A stretch of DNA of 64,000 nt from Solibacillus ferritrahens (GTDB lineage Bacteria > Bacillota > Bacilli > Bacillales_A > Planococcaceae): contig NZ_JAXCLE010000003.1 in NCBI RefSeq assembly GCF_037027585.1, positions 124,001 to 188,000 of the forward strand, given 5' to 3'. Below, piece after piece: positions 1-8,958 of the stretch. Positions within the stretch are counted from its first letter, which is position 1. Every line of letters starts with the position of its first letter. The translations under genes were made by a program, and so were the position numbers. The notes under the pieces were generated by a model that made no database searches, had not been told where the DNA came from, and saw only the letters and a list, made by a program, of their open reading frames with translations.

Positions 1-2
1 GG

Positions 3-92
3 TGGAATATTTTATTTCCGGGACTTTTTATTGCCGCTATTACTTTGTATTTGCTACATCTGAAAAGAAACACTTTGAAGGAGGTGCAAAAG
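3..92 (+). CDS. C-terminal tail of an ABC transporter permease (partial, runs off the window)
   Basis: The frame from position 3 is open and translates to a hydrophobic segment beginning WNILFPGLFIAAITLYLL. This resembles the last membrane helix of DppC/NikC-type permeases, which usually carry an LFPG motif before their final helix. No stop codon separates it from the downstream ATPase, so the permease appears fused in frame to it, although the ATPase also has its own ribosome site. Only about 30 residues are visible, so the family call is inferred from the motif and the urease/nickel context. Confidence 0.5.
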
Positions 93-1430
93 ATGCTGCA
101 CGTAACGGGACTTTCCGTTTTTTGCGAAGGAAATTGCATCGTGAAAAACGCAACATTTCACATCAAGGCGGGCGACAAAATCGTCCTTACAGGGAAAAGT
201 GGGATTGGTAAAACGATTCTAGCTAAAGCACTTTACGAAGGTGGCGATGAAGTAGCAACAGAAATTACAAAAGATGATGTCGTCCTTTTACCGCAGCATG
301 CAGAGCAAAGCTTTAACCCTTTAAAAAAGGTAAGAGAACATTTTGAAGATATTCGTCTTTCAAAAGGCATCGAAAAAGAGCAGTTCTGGACTGAAATTAC
401 TGATTATTTTGACTTATTTGAGTTGCCAATATCTTGTTTACGCTACTACCCATATGAATGTTCAGGGGGCATGCTGCAGCGAATTCAGCTTATTTTAGCG
501 CACTGTCAGCAGCCGAAGCTATTAATAGCCGATGAGCCGACCGCTGCATTAAATGAGGCATTTATTTCTAAAACTTTATCCTTTTGGGAGGAGTCATGCG
601 CAACAGGGATGGCTATTCTCGTTATCACTCATCAAGTTAAGTGGTACAGCGAATTTGCATCCCAATTTTTAAAGCTTGAGAATCAGAAACTCACATCTTT
701 TCTTGAGCAGCCGAAGCCTCAAATAAAACCGATGAGATTCCAGCAAAAAAGCTTACTATGCTGCAGGCTGGACGGGGTCGCCTATCGACAAACAGGTGGC
801 TTTTGGCGGAAACGTTTAACACCAGTATTAAAGATTGAACACTTTTCTTGTCAGCAAGGTGAAATCGTCGGTGTTTGTGGTGCAAGCGGCAGTGGGAAGA
901 CGACCTTTTTACAAGTACTGCTAGCGCAGCTTGTATTTAAAGGGGAAGCAGTAAGAACAAGCATTCAATATGTACCACAAAGTTATACAGAAAGTCTCCC
1001 TGCTAAATGGACTGTCGCACAAGTTATACGCGAAGCACAGCAGGCAGCCGACTGCACTAAAGAGGAGTGTATCAGTCTACTTGAGCAGTTACAGCTACTG
1101 CCTGCACTTTTAAAACAAAAGGTATCTACGTTATCGGGAGGACAATGTCAAAAGCTTGCATTGTTCCGCGTGCTACTTAAGCGCCCAAAGTTACTTCTAT
1201 TAGATGAAGCTTTTGCTAGTTTAGATGAGCAGACAACGGAGGCGATTACCGACATTTTACTTCAATTTGTTAAGAAAGGCTTAACGATTGTTGCAGTCAG
1301 CCATGATGAGGCTTGGTTAAGTACCTACGCATCAAAACAATACATTGTAGAACGTCAGACCGTAAAGGAGCATCACAATGAAAAAAGTTATTCTACTAAT
1401 CATTATGTGTCTCATGCTAACAGCGTGTAA
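93..1430 (+). CDS. Tandem ATP-binding protein of a nickel/peptide-type ABC transporter (NikD-NikE-like fusion)
   Basis: This 445-residue protein holds two nucleotide-binding domains that should power nickel import at the membrane. Domain 1 has Walker A GKSGIGKT (residues 34-41), signature ECSGGMLQR and Walker B LLIADEP. Domain 2 has Walker A GASGSGKT (about 263-270), signature LSGGQCQK and Walker B LLLLDE. In most Nik/Dpp systems these are two separate proteins of about 250-270 residues, so this is a compact fusion. The ATG at 93 is preceded by AAGGAGGTG at 78-86. The frame is nevertheless open upstream into a permease-like tail. It overlaps the binding-protein gene by 53 bp. Nickel as substrate is inferred from the adjoining nikR-like and urease genes. 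Confidence 0.85.
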   Translation: MLHVTGLSVFCEGNCIVKNATFHIKAGDKIVLTGKSGIGKTILAKALYEGGDEVATEITKDDVVLLPQHAEQSFNPLKKVREHFEDIRLSKGIEKEQFWTEITDYFDLFELPISCLRYYPYECSGGMLQRIQLILAHCQQPKLLIADEPTAALNEAFISKTLSFWEESCATGMAILVITHQVKWYSEFASQFLKLENQKLTSFLEQPKPQIKPMRFQQKSLLCCRLDGVAYRQTGGFWRKRLTPVLKIEHFSCQQGEIVGVCGASGSGKTTFLQVLLAQLVFKGEAVRTSIQYVPQSYTESLPAKWTVAQVIREAQQAADCTKEECISLLEQLQLLPALLKQKVSTLSGGQCQKLALFRVLLKRPKLLLLDEAFASLDEQTTEAITDILLQFVKKGLTIVAVSHDEAWLSTYASKQYIVERQTVKEHHNEKSYSTNHYVSHANSV

Positions 1431-2937
1431 CACAGCATCTAACACAGCGAATAGTAACCCAACAGAAAATGTACTGCGCTACGGTATTACGAAATCAATC
1501 GAGCATTTAAACCCAATCTTAACGGAAGAGGGACATAGTGAACTTCAGTCTCTTGTGTATAGAGGTTTAATGAAACAAACAGAAACAAACGATGTGGTAG
1601 GTGATGTAGCAAAAAGCGTTACCCTTTCTGAAGATGAATTGACCTATACATTTATGTTACATGAAGCAACTTGGCATGACGGGCGGCCAATTACGGCGGA
1701 TGATGTGAAATTTACACTCGAACAAATCAAAACACCTGAAGTAGCATCGCCGTATTTTAGCGATTTTCAAACGGTTGTAGGTGTAGAAATAGTCGATAAA
1801 CACACAGTACAAATCATCGTAAATGAGCCGACGCCTACGTTATTACATAAGCTAAAAGTTGGATTACTCCCACAGCACATTTATGAAGGGCAAGATATAT
1901 TAACAGCCCCACAAAATACAGCACCTGTAGGAAACGGACCATATGTACTAAAAAATTGGAGTGCTGATGATGTGTTGACTTTTGAAGCAAATGAACGTTT
2001 TTACGGTACAACGCCTGAAATTGAAAAAATTATAGTTTTCACAAAACTAGATGAAAATGCAAAGCTTTTACGCTTAAAATCGGGTGACTTACATATCGCA
2101 CAAATTACACCCCAGCAAAAGGAAGCGGTAGAAGCGTATGAGCATGTGGAGGTGAAAACTTTACAAACCGCTGATTATCGTGCATTGCAGTTTAATCAGC
2201 ACCATGCACAATTAGCGGATGAACGTGTACGTAAGGCGATTAATCACTTGATTGATCGGGAGCAACTAATTCAGCTAGTTTTACATGGTACAGGTGAGCA
2301 AGCATTTGGACCGTTGCAGCGCAGCTTTGCACGTGCGGATGCTGATGTGTACCGATTAGACGTTGCACAAGCAACGAAGCTTTTAGAAGAAGCAGGCTAT
2401 AAAAAAGAGACGAAATATTTCGAGAATGAAGGTGAGGTCCTACAGTTTAATGTCGTAGCACCGATTACGGATGCTGTACGTGTGTCTTTAGCAACGGTCA
2501 TTGTCGAGCAGCTACAAGCAAAAGGTGTCAATGCGATCCTGCAAACAAAGGACTGGTCAAATATTGCGATTGAAGCTGAGGATACATTTATGATTGGCTG
2601 GGGCAGTGAAGACGATCCGGATACCCATACGTATCGAGTGTTCCATAGTACGGAGCATGCACCAGCAGGCTATAACTATGCATTGGTTAATAATCCCGAG
2701 ATCGATGAAGCGTTAGAGAATGCAAAAGGTGGGACAAGGGGGGAGCGTATAGAGAATTATAATACGTTCCAGCAGCATTTAGCGGATGAAATGGTGTTTA
2801 GCTTTTTAGTCTATGTAGATGGTATTTATGCGATGTCAGACAAGCTGGTCGGTACAAGTAATAGAATACTAGGGCACAACGGCTTTGGCATCATGTGGAA
2901 TATTGAGGATTGGAGATGGGAGGATTTAGATGTGTGA
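1378..2937 (+). CDS. Nickel/peptide ABC transporter substrate-binding lipoprotein (NikA-like)
   Basis: A 519-residue solute-binding protein of the SBP_bac_5 (OppA/DppA/NikA) family. It would capture nickel, probably as a chelate, outside the membrane and deliver it to the ABC importer encoded upstream. The N-terminus is a lipoprotein signal ending in the lipobox LTAC (Cys17). Family features include the LRYGITKSIEHLNP start of the mature protein, ADDVKFTLE, and the C-terminal WGSEDDPDTH segment. Length is normal for the family. AAAGGAG lies upstream of the ATG inside the end of the ATPase gene, and the gene overlaps the nikR-like gene by 8 bp. Ligand specificity is inferred from context; a peptide specificity cannot be excluded from sequence alone. 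Confidence 0.85.
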   Translation: MKKVILLIIMCLMLTACNTASNTANSNPTENVLRYGITKSIEHLNPILTEEGHSELQSLVYRGLMKQTETNDVVGDVAKSVTLSEDELTYTFMLHEATWHDGRPITADDVKFTLEQIKTPEVASPYFSDFQTVVGVEIVDKHTVQIIVNEPTPTLLHKLKVGLLPQHIYEGQDILTAPQNTAPVGNGPYVLKNWSADDVLTFEANERFYGTTPEIEKIIVFTKLDENAKLLRLKSGDLHIAQITPQQKEAVEAYEHVEVKTLQTADYRALQFNQHHAQLADERVRKAINHLIDREQLIQLVLHGTGEQAFGPLQRSFARADADVYRLDVAQATKLLEEAGYKKETKYFENEGEVLQFNVVAPITDAVRVSLATVIVEQLQAKGVNAILQTKDWSNIAIEAEDTFMIGWGSEDDPDTHTYRVFHSTEHAPAGYNYALVNNPEIDEALENAKGGTRGERIENYNTFQQHLADEMVFSFLVYVDGIYAMSDKLVGTSNRILGHNGFGIMWNIEDWRWEDLDV

Positions 2938-3334
2938 TACGTTAAAAAGATTTGGTGTATCTATGGAGCCGACATTATTAAAACAGCTCGATGATTTTGT
3001 TCTTCAAAAGGGATTTCAAAATAGGTCCCATGCCATCCGAAGCATCGTCAGAGAAACATTAATAAATCAATTAGATGAAAAGGATGTCGTATATGCCTCC
3101 ATTCAATTATCAAAAGAAGCGTTGGAATCACGATTTAGCGAGATTATAAAGCGCTGTGAGTACTGGGGCAGCATCAAGGCTTTTACAACGGTATTTACTG
3201 ATTATCAAACAATTAGTATGCACTTTATATTGGAAATGGAAACGGAGCGCATTGGAGTCATGGAAAATGACCCGTTACTCTATCCAATTACCATTCATTC
3301 AAAGGGGAGCGATAAATGTGAAATTAACGAATAG
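2930..3334 (+). CDS. NikR-like ribbon-helix-helix regulator with an atypical metal-binding domain
   Basis: A 134-residue protein with the NikR architecture: an N-terminal ribbon-helix-helix DNA-binding domain (about residues 5-47, with GFQNRSHAIRSIVRE) and a C-terminal ACT-like domain. Canonical NikR binds nickel through His87, His89, Cys95 and His76 (E. coli numbering). Here the matching segment reads ISMHFILEME, so one His is kept (H98), the second is Ile and no Cys follows; the only nearby Cys is C76. It sits between the nickel-transport and urease structural genes, overlapping nikA by 8 bp and ureA by 17 bp, and has GGGAGG before the ATG. It probably regulates this operon, but nickel sensing by the canonical site looks unlikely. 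Confidence 0.7.
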   Translation: MCDTLKRFGVSMEPTLLKQLDDFVLQKGFQNRSHAIRSIVRETLINQLDEKDVVYASIQLSKEALESRFSEIIKRCEYWGSIKAFTTVFTDYQTISMHFILEMETERIGVMENDPLLYPITIHSKGSDKCEINE

Positions 3335-3620
3335 AGAACAAGAAAAATTAATGATTGTCGTGGCTGCTGATTTAGCTTATCGCCGTAAAGCGCGCGGCTT
3401 GAAGCTAAATTATCCTGAAGCAATCGCTATTATTACGTATGAGATTTTAGAAGGAGCACGAGACGGTAAGACCGTAGCAGAGCTCATGGATAGTGGCCGT
3501 CATATTTTACGCCAAGATGATGTAATGGAAGGGATTGCACAAATGATTCATGACATCCAAGTAGAGGCGACCTTCCCAGACGGTACAAAGCTTGTCACAG
3601 TACATCATCCAATTCAATAG
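3318..3620 (+). CDS. ureA: Urease subunit gamma
   Basis: A 100-residue urease gamma subunit, the usual length. Together with UreB and UreC it forms the nickel enzyme that hydrolyses urea to ammonia and carbamate in the cytoplasm. The conserved gamma-subunit segments LKLNYPEAIAIITYEILEG and DGKTVAELM are present. The start is GTG at 3318, giving the family N-terminus VKLTNREQEKL. It is supported by AGGGGAG at 3302-3308; the longer in-frame reading upstream does not resemble urease. The gene begins inside the end of the nikR-like gene (17-bp overlap), suggesting translational coupling. Confidence 0.96.
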   Translation: MKLTNREQEKLMIVVAADLAYRRKARGLKLNYPEAIAIITYEILEGARDGKTVAELMDSGRHILRQDDVMEGIAQMIHDIQVEATFPDGTKLVTVHHPIQ

Positions 3621-3632
3621 GAGGGATTTTTT

Positions 3633-3950
3633 ATGATACCAGGAGAAATTAGATTGGCACAAGGCGATATTGTAGCAAATGTAAACCGCAGCATAAAAAG
3701 CATAGCAGTTGTAAATAACGGAGATCGTCCCGTACAGATCGGCTCACATTTTCATTTTTATGAGGTCAATGCACAGCTTGAATTTAATCGAATGGAGGCA
3801 TTTGGCTATCACTTAAATATTCCGGCAGGCACAGCATTACGCTTTGAGCCAGGTGATAAAAAAACAGTCGATCTTGTGACGTTTGGCGGCAATCAAGAGG
3901 CGTACGGTTTAAATAATAAAACAAATGGTTCGATGAAGGAGGGAATGTAA
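3633..3950 (+). CDS. ureB: Urease subunit beta
   Basis: A 105-residue urease beta subunit. It starts with the family hallmark MIPGEI and contains IGSHFHFYEVN and the LRFEPGD segment. It has no catalytic residues of its own but packs against UreA and UreC in the heterotrimer. AGGAGGG lies just before the ATG. The stop codon overlaps the ureC start as TAATG, so the two are probably translationally coupled. Confidence 0.96.
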   Translation: MIPGEIRLAQGDIVANVNRSIKSIAVVNNGDRPVQIGSHFHFYEVNAQLEFNRMEAFGYHLNIPAGTALRFEPGDKKTVDLVTFGGNQEAYGLNNKTNGSMKEGM

Positions 3951-5656
3951 TGCTGCGTATTCCGCGTGAACAATATGCTGATATGTTTGGACCGACAACA
4001 GGTGATCAGATTCGATTAGCTGACACAAACCTTTGGATTGAAATTGAACAAGACTATACAACGTATGGTGATGAAGTAAAGTTTGGCGGTGGTAAGGTAA
4101 TTCGGGATGGTATGGGGCAGCATCCGCTTGCTGTAGAGGCAGATTGTATGGATTTGGTGCTGACAAATGCTGTCGTTATTGACTATACCGGCATTTATAA
4201 AGCAGATATCGGTGTAAAAAACGGGCGCATTGCCAATATCGGAAAGGCGGGCAACTCACTTTTAATGGACGGTGTCACAATGACAATCGGTGCCTCTACA
4301 GACATTATTGCGGCAGAGGGGAAGATTGTCACAGCAGGAGGGATTGATGCACATATTCATTTTATATGTGTAGACCAAATCGAAACTGCGCTGCATAGTG
4401 GCGTGACGACAATGATTGGTGGTGGGACAGGTCCATCTACCGGTACGAATGCTACAACATGTACACCCGGAAGTTTTTATTTACATAAAATGCTGAAGGC
4501 TGTCGAACAATTTCCGATGAACTTTGGTTTTTTAGGTAAAGGAAATGCTTCAAGTGAAGCGCCGCTCATTGAGCAAATCGAGGCGGGTGCAATTGGACTG
4601 AAGCTTCATGAAGATTGGGGAACAACACCTGCTGCAATTGATACAAGCTTAAAGGTAGCAGACCAGTATGATGTTCAAATAGCGATTCACTCCGACACAT
4701 TAAATGAGGCAGGCTTTGTAGAGGATACAATTGCCGCGATTGGTGACCGGGTTATTCATACGTACCATACAGAAGGTGCGGGTGGTGGGCATGCGCCGGA
4801 TATTATTAAAATGGCGAGCTTCCCGAATGTATTACCATCCTCTACTAATCCGACTCGCCCGTATACGATTAATACATTAGAAGAGCACTTAGATATGTTA
4901 ATGGTGTGTCACCATTTAGATCCAGCCATTCCAGAGGATATTGCCTTTGCAGATTCTCGAATTCGTAAGGAAACGATTGCCGCTGAGGATATTTTACATG
5001 ATATCGGTGTGTTTTCGATGATTAGCTCGGATTCGCAGGCGATGGGACGTGTCGGAGAAGTAATTATACGGACGTGGCAAACTGCGCACAAAATGAAGGA
5101 GCAGCGCGGGGCATTACCACAAGAAACGACGACGGCTGATAACTTCCGCGTGAAGCGTTACATCGCAAAATATACGATTAATCCGGCGATTACACATGGA
5201 ATTAGCCATGAGGTAGGCTCGATTGAAGAAGGGAAACTTGCTGATTTAGTGCTATGGGAGCCTGCATTTTTTGGTATTAAGCCAGAAATTATCATTAAAG
5301 GTGGCATGATTGCTGCGAGCATTATGGGGGATCCAAATGCTTCTATCCCAACCCCGCAGCCAGCGCTTTACCGTCAAATGTTTGGGGCATATGGCAAGGC
5401 GGTACATGACACAGCGATCACCTTTATGTCAAAAGTGGCGATTGAGCAGCAGCTCCCTCAAAAGCTTGGCCTTCAAAAAAAGGTGACAGCAGTTTCTAAC
5501 ATTCGACAGCTACGAAAAAGTGATTTACAGCTAAATAATGAAACACCTTTGATCGATGTAGACCCGCAAACTTATGAAGTAATGATAGACGGGGAGTTAA
5601 TTACATGTGAACCAGCCGAGAGCCTTCCAATGGCACAGCGCTACTTTTTATTTTAA
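3950..5656 (+). CDS. ureC: Urease subunit alpha (catalytic)
   Basis: The 568-residue catalytic subunit, full length. Nickel and active-site residues are visible: HIH in GIDAHIHFI, the carbamylated lysine in GLKLHEDWG, the nickel-ligand histidines in IHSDTLNE and in the THTEGAGGGHAPD-like region, the flap histidine in MVCHHLD, and the Asp ligand in SSDSQAMGRVGE. All expected ligands are present, so the enzyme should be active once loaded with nickel by UreEFGD. The gene follows ureB with a 1-bp overlap and is followed 14 bp later by ureE. Confidence 0.98.
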   Translation: MLRIPREQYADMFGPTTGDQIRLADTNLWIEIEQDYTTYGDEVKFGGGKVIRDGMGQHPLAVEADCMDLVLTNAVVIDYTGIYKADIGVKNGRIANIGKAGNSLLMDGVTMTIGASTDIIAAEGKIVTAGGIDAHIHFICVDQIETALHSGVTTMIGGGTGPSTGTNATTCTPGSFYLHKMLKAVEQFPMNFGFLGKGNASSEAPLIEQIEAGAIGLKLHEDWGTTPAAIDTSLKVADQYDVQIAIHSDTLNEAGFVEDTIAAIGDRVIHTYHTEGAGGGHAPDIIKMASFPNVLPSSTNPTRPYTINTLEEHLDMLMVCHHLDPAIPEDIAFADSRIRKETIAAEDILHDIGVFSMISSDSQAMGRVGEVIIRTWQTAHKMKEQRGALPQETTTADNFRVKRYIAKYTINPAITHGISHEVGSIEEGKLADLVLWEPAFFGIKPEIIIKGGMIAASIMGDPNASIPTPQPALYRQMFGAYGKAVHDTAITFMSKVAIEQQLPQKLGLQKKVTAVSNIRQLRKSDLQLNNETPLIDVDPQTYEVMIDGELITCEPAESLPMAQRYFLF

Positions 5657-5670
5657 GAGGAGGAAAAAAT

Positions 5671-6108
5671 ATGATTATCGAAAAAGTACTAGGCAATATT
5701 TATAAGGATGATTTACGAAGTGGGCATGTAGAGAAAATTTATTTAAACAGTGAGGATTTAGTGAAACGTATTATGCGTGTGAAAACAGATCACGGAAAAG
5801 AAATTGGCATCCGCCTCGACGGACATAGCGATTTAGAGGACGGGGATGTGTTGTATAAGGACGAAAAAAATATGATTGTCATTTATACGAATAAGGATGA
5901 TGTTATTTCAATTCAGCCACGCTCTATGTTGGAAATGGGCGATATCGCACATCAACTAGGCAACCGTCACTTACCGGCACAATTTGAAGGGGAAGAAATG
6001 TTTGTACAGTACGATTACTTAGTAGAAGAGCTGCTGACACAGCTAGGCATCCCGTTTAAGCGCGAGGAACGTAAAATGAAAAAAGCATTCCGCCATATAG
6101 GGCATTAA
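5671..6108 (+). CDS. ureE: Urease accessory protein UreE (nickel metallochaperone)
   Basis: A 145-residue UreE that delivers nickel to the UreD-UreF-UreG activation complex. The N-terminal peptide-binding-like domain contains GIRLDGHSDLEDGDVLY. The metal-binding domain contains GNRHLPAQF, whose histidine is the conserved nickel ligand. The C-terminus ends FRHIGH, a short histidine-bearing tail rather than the long His-rich tail of Klebsiella UreE. A strong AGAGGAGG site precedes the ATG. UreF starts 1 bp after the stop. Confidence 0.94.
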   Translation: MIIEKVLGNIYKDDLRSGHVEKIYLNSEDLVKRIMRVKTDHGKEIGIRLDGHSDLEDGDVLYKDEKNMIVIYTNKDDVISIQPRSMLEMGDIAHQLGNRHLPAQFEGEEMFVQYDYLVEELLTQLGIPFKREERKMKKAFRHIGH

Positions 6109-6109
6109 T

Positions 6110-6790
6110 ATGCACAACTTTTTGCTGCTCATGCAGCTAACAGATTCGAATTTCCCTTCAGGCGCGTTTTCACATTCCTTTGGGATGGAAACGTTTGTGC
6201 AACAGGAGCATATAAAGGATAGCATGCAGTTCCAGTCATTTTTAGAAGGCTATATTGAGCAGCTTTGCTATGCAGACGGTTTGAGTGCAAGGCTAGTGTA
6301 CGACTATTTAGCAGACGGGGCATGGGAGAAGGTGCTAGCACTTGATGAAGTGTTGTATTGTTCAGCGAGTGCATCAGAATCTAGACTTGGAGCACAGCGT
6401 ATCGGTCAGCAAATGCTACGCCTGTACCGTGCGCTCTATCCTGAGACACGATTAAATGACTATGCAGCAGCCATTCAGCAAAAGAAGGCGCACGGCCATA
6501 GCAGTATATGTCAGGCAATTTTACTTTTTGAACTAAAGTTTCCTCTAGAGATTGCAGTGCAAACGATTATGTATACAGCATGTTCTACCATTATTCAAAA
6601 TGCGGTACGCGCCATTCCACTCGGGCAAACAGACGGTCAAAAAATGTTTCAGCTTGCAGTGGAAAAGTGTACCGAAAGTATCACGAAGATTATGCAATTA
6701 ACAGAAAAGCATGTAGGGTGCACATCACCAATGCTTGAAATAAAGCAAATGCAGCATGAGCACATACCTGTACGATTATTTATGAGCTGA
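6110..6790 (+). CDS. ureF: Urease accessory protein UreF
   Basis: A 226-residue UreF, the all-helical adaptor that links UreD to UreG during GTP-dependent nickel insertion. The conserved N-terminal LLMQLTDSNFPSGAFSHSFGMET motif and the later HGHSSICQAIL and AVRAIPLGQTDGQ segments fit the family. The start codon lies one base after the ureE stop, so translation is probably coupled. UreG follows 12 bp downstream. Confidence 0.95.
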   Translation: MHNFLLLMQLTDSNFPSGAFSHSFGMETFVQQEHIKDSMQFQSFLEGYIEQLCYADGLSARLVYDYLADGAWEKVLALDEVLYCSASASESRLGAQRIGQQMLRLYRALYPETRLNDYAAAIQQKKAHGHSSICQAILLFELKFPLEIAVQTIMYTACSTIIQNAVRAIPLGQTDGQKMFQLAVEKCTESITKIMQLTEKHVGCTSPMLEIKQMQHEHIPVRLFMS

Positions 6791-6802
6791 GGAGGAATTA
6801 GT

Positions 6803-7426
6803 ATGAAAAAAAATCCAGTAAGAATCGGTGTTGGAGGTCCTGTAGGGGCTGGAAAAACAATGCTTGTTGAAAAATTAACGCGTGCAATGCATGGGATGTA
6901 TGAGATGGCTGTTGTCACAAATGATATTTATACAAAAGAGGATGCAAAATTTTTAATGAGAAACGGGATTTTACCGGAAGACCGTATTATTGGTGTGGAA
7001 ACGGGGGGGTGCCCACATACAGCTATTCGGGAGGATGCTTCCATGAATTTTGCAGCGATTGATGAGCTAAATGAGGCGCATCCGAATTTAGATTTGATCT
7101 TTGTAGAAAGTGGTGGCGACAATTTAGCGGCAACATTTAGCCCGGAGCTTGCCGATTTTTCGATTTATATTATTGACGTAGCACAGGGTGAAAAAATTCC
7201 TCGTAAAGGTGGACAAGGAATGATTAAATCCGACTTGTTCATCATCAATAAAACCGATTTAGCACCATATGTTGGAGCAAGCTTAGAAGTGATGAAAGAG
7301 GATACACTTGCAACACGCGGGCAAAAGGACTTCTTCTTTACGAACTTAAAGGATGAGGAAGGCTTGGAGGATGTAGTGAACTGGATTAAGCGCGAAGTGT
7401 TTTTTGAAGGGCTTGCACCAGCATGA
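6803..7426 (+). CDS. ureG: Urease accessory GTPase UreG
   Basis: A 207-residue SIMIBI-class GTPase that couples GTP hydrolysis to nickel insertion into apo-urease. Visible motifs are the P-loop GPVGAGKT near the N-terminus, the nickel-binding CPH in VETGGCPHTAIRED, ESGGDNLAATFSPEL, and the guanine-specificity NKTDLAPYVGA. Length is normal. GAGGAGG precedes the ATG. The stop overlaps the ureD start by 4 bp (ATGA). Confidence 0.97.
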   Translation: MKKNPVRIGVGGPVGAGKTMLVEKLTRAMHGMYEMAVVTNDIYTKEDAKFLMRNGILPEDRIIGVETGGCPHTAIREDASMNFAAIDELNEAHPNLDLIFVESGGDNLAATFSPELADFSIYIIDVAQGEKIPRKGGQGMIKSDLFIINKTDLAPYVGASLEVMKEDTLATRGQKDFFFTNLKDEEGLEDVVNWIKREVFFEGLAPA

Positions 7427-8211
7427 GCACAGGAGAGCTGCGTTTACGATTAAAAAATGTAAATGGGCGCATGCTCTTTGAGGAGAGCTATGCGCGCGGT
7501 GCCTTTAAGCTTGGAAAGCCTGTATGGCGCAACGGTACTCCTCTCTATTACTTACTGCATGTCGGTGGTGGTTATGTGAGCGGTGATACATATACACAGC
7601 AAATCGAACTGTTAGACAATACGCGTCTTTACTTAACGACACAGGCAGCGACAAAAGTGTATAAAGGAACGACACCTGCTGTTGTATCAACGAGTATAAA
7701 GCTTGGTGAGCATAGCCATTTATCACTGTTGCAGGACCCGCTTATTTTGTATGAGCATGCAACATTTCATCAAATGACTACAATCGAGTTAGCCAAAACA
7801 AGTACATTATATTATAGCGAAATAATGACACCCGGTTGGTCACCGACAAAAGAGCCGTTTACGTATAAGGAACTTTATACCGAACTGGCCATTAGACGTG
7901 ACGATAAATTATTTTATATAGATCGATTATGCTGGGAAAAAGGGCAGCAACAGCATCTACTGCAACTTGGTAACTATACACACTACGGTTCCTTTGTTTG
8001 CGTCGATAAGCTAGCAGATACATTTTATGATGAACTGCACAAGGTTACCCATCCGGACTGTGAAATTGGCTACTCACAGCTAGATAAAGAAGGATTTGTT
8101 TTGAAAATTGCAGCTAAAGAAACACAGCATATTGAAAATGTGTTCCAACGAGTCGATGATTTACTAAAACTGACAAAACAGGAGCAGCCATTGCGACTGC
8201 GTAAATATTAA
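7423..8211 (+). CDS. ureD: Urease accessory protein UreD (UreH)
   Basis: A 262-residue UreD/UreH, the scaffold that contacts apo-urease and channels nickel from UreG. The family pattern YLLHVGGGYVSGDTY, TQAATKVYK and LQDPLILYE is clear. The gene overlaps ureG by 4 bp and closes the operon, with an intrinsic terminator at 8226-8263. In Bacillales ureD is often last in the cluster, as here. Confidence 0.94.
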   Translation: MSTGELRLRLKNVNGRMLFEESYARGAFKLGKPVWRNGTPLYYLLHVGGGYVSGDTYTQQIELLDNTRLYLTTQAATKVYKGTTPAVVSTSIKLGEHSHLSLLQDPLILYEHATFHQMTTIELAKTSTLYYSEIMTPGWSPTKEPFTYKELYTELAIRRDDKLFYIDRLCWEKGQQQHLLQLGNYTHYGSFVCVDKLADTFYDELHKVTHPDCEIGYSQLDKEGFVLKIAAKETQHIENVFQRVDDLLKLTKQEQPLRLRKY

Positions 8212-8225
8212 TAAATCAAGTGAAC

Positions 8226-8263
8226 AAAAGCTATAAGGGGATATTCTCTTTATAGCTTTTTGC
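8226..8263 (+). terminator. Intrinsic terminator of the nickel/urease operon
   Basis: Stem AAAAGCTATAA (8226-8236) pairs with TTATAGCTTTT (8250-8260) and runs into T-rich sequence 15 bp after ureD. Confidence 0.75.
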
Positions 8264-8365
8264 TGTAATTGCAACAAAAGGACCGCACGATAGCTGCATT
8301 CCGGAAATTATTTTTTTAACAAAAAAAGGGGCTTACTAGATAGCCCATTTATATACTAGGAAAAA

Positions 8366-8929
8366 TTAAATTGTTAACGCCCCTCTGAATCCTCGCGCAC
8401 TATAGTAAGAGTCTGCACCATTATGATACATGAAAACCGTATCATAGCGACGATCGCAGAAAATCGCTCCTCCAAGTTTACGTATTTCCGGTGGTGTTAA
8501 AACCCAGCTGGAAGTTTTCAAATCAAATTTTCCAAGCTGCTGTAATGAGCGATATTTGACTTCTGATAAAATTTCAATGCCCATCGATGCCGCCATATTC
8601 ATTGCACTGTCTTCCGGTTTGTTTTTCTTTCTCGCATTCAATGCCTCCAGGTCATAACAAATACTTCTGCGACCTTTAGGGCTTTCAGGCGAACAGTCCA
8701 TAAAAGTATACGTGTCCGTTTCATAATGATAGGCAACGACATCCGGCTCTCCCTCTGTACGTTCCATTTCATGAAGAGACCAAAGCTTTTCAGGATTTGC
8801 TTCCAGTTTTGCCTGCACATTTTCCCAGTCAATATTCGGATGCCGCTCCATATGCTGTTCGAACCTGGCTTTTAAAGTTGATAGTAATTGTTCATTCTGC
8901 GCTGTTGTTAAAGTTTTTCCTATTGCCAT
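8366..8929 (-). CDS. DUF4256 family protein
   Basis: A 187-residue protein whose C-terminal half (GGAIFCDRRYDTVFMYHNGADSYYSARGFRG) matches the DUF4256 family as I recall it; no biochemical function is known. The N-terminal part is helical and charged, and there is no signal peptide or membrane segment. I chose ATG at 8929 because AAGAGGTG lies 9 nt upstream; a GTG at 8941 would add MFLP only. It is a single gene, convergent with the urease operon. Confidence 0.75.
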   Translation of the reverse strand: MAIGKTLTTAQNEQLLSTLKARFEQHMERHPNIDWENVQAKLEANPEKLWSLHEMERTEGEPDVVAYHYETDTYTFMDCSPESPKGRRSICYDLEALNARKKNKPEDSAMNMAASMGIEILSEVKYRSLQQLGKFDLKTSSWVLTPPEIRKLGGAIFCDRRYDTVFMYHNGADSYYSARGFRGALTI

Positions 8930-8958
8930 TGGTAGAAACACCTCTTAATAGTTATTTT

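Noticed and set aside
4909..5091. Antisense frames within ureC and other long genes
   Set aside because: They overlap strongly conserved coding sequence in other frames and lack ribosome sites or family resemblance.
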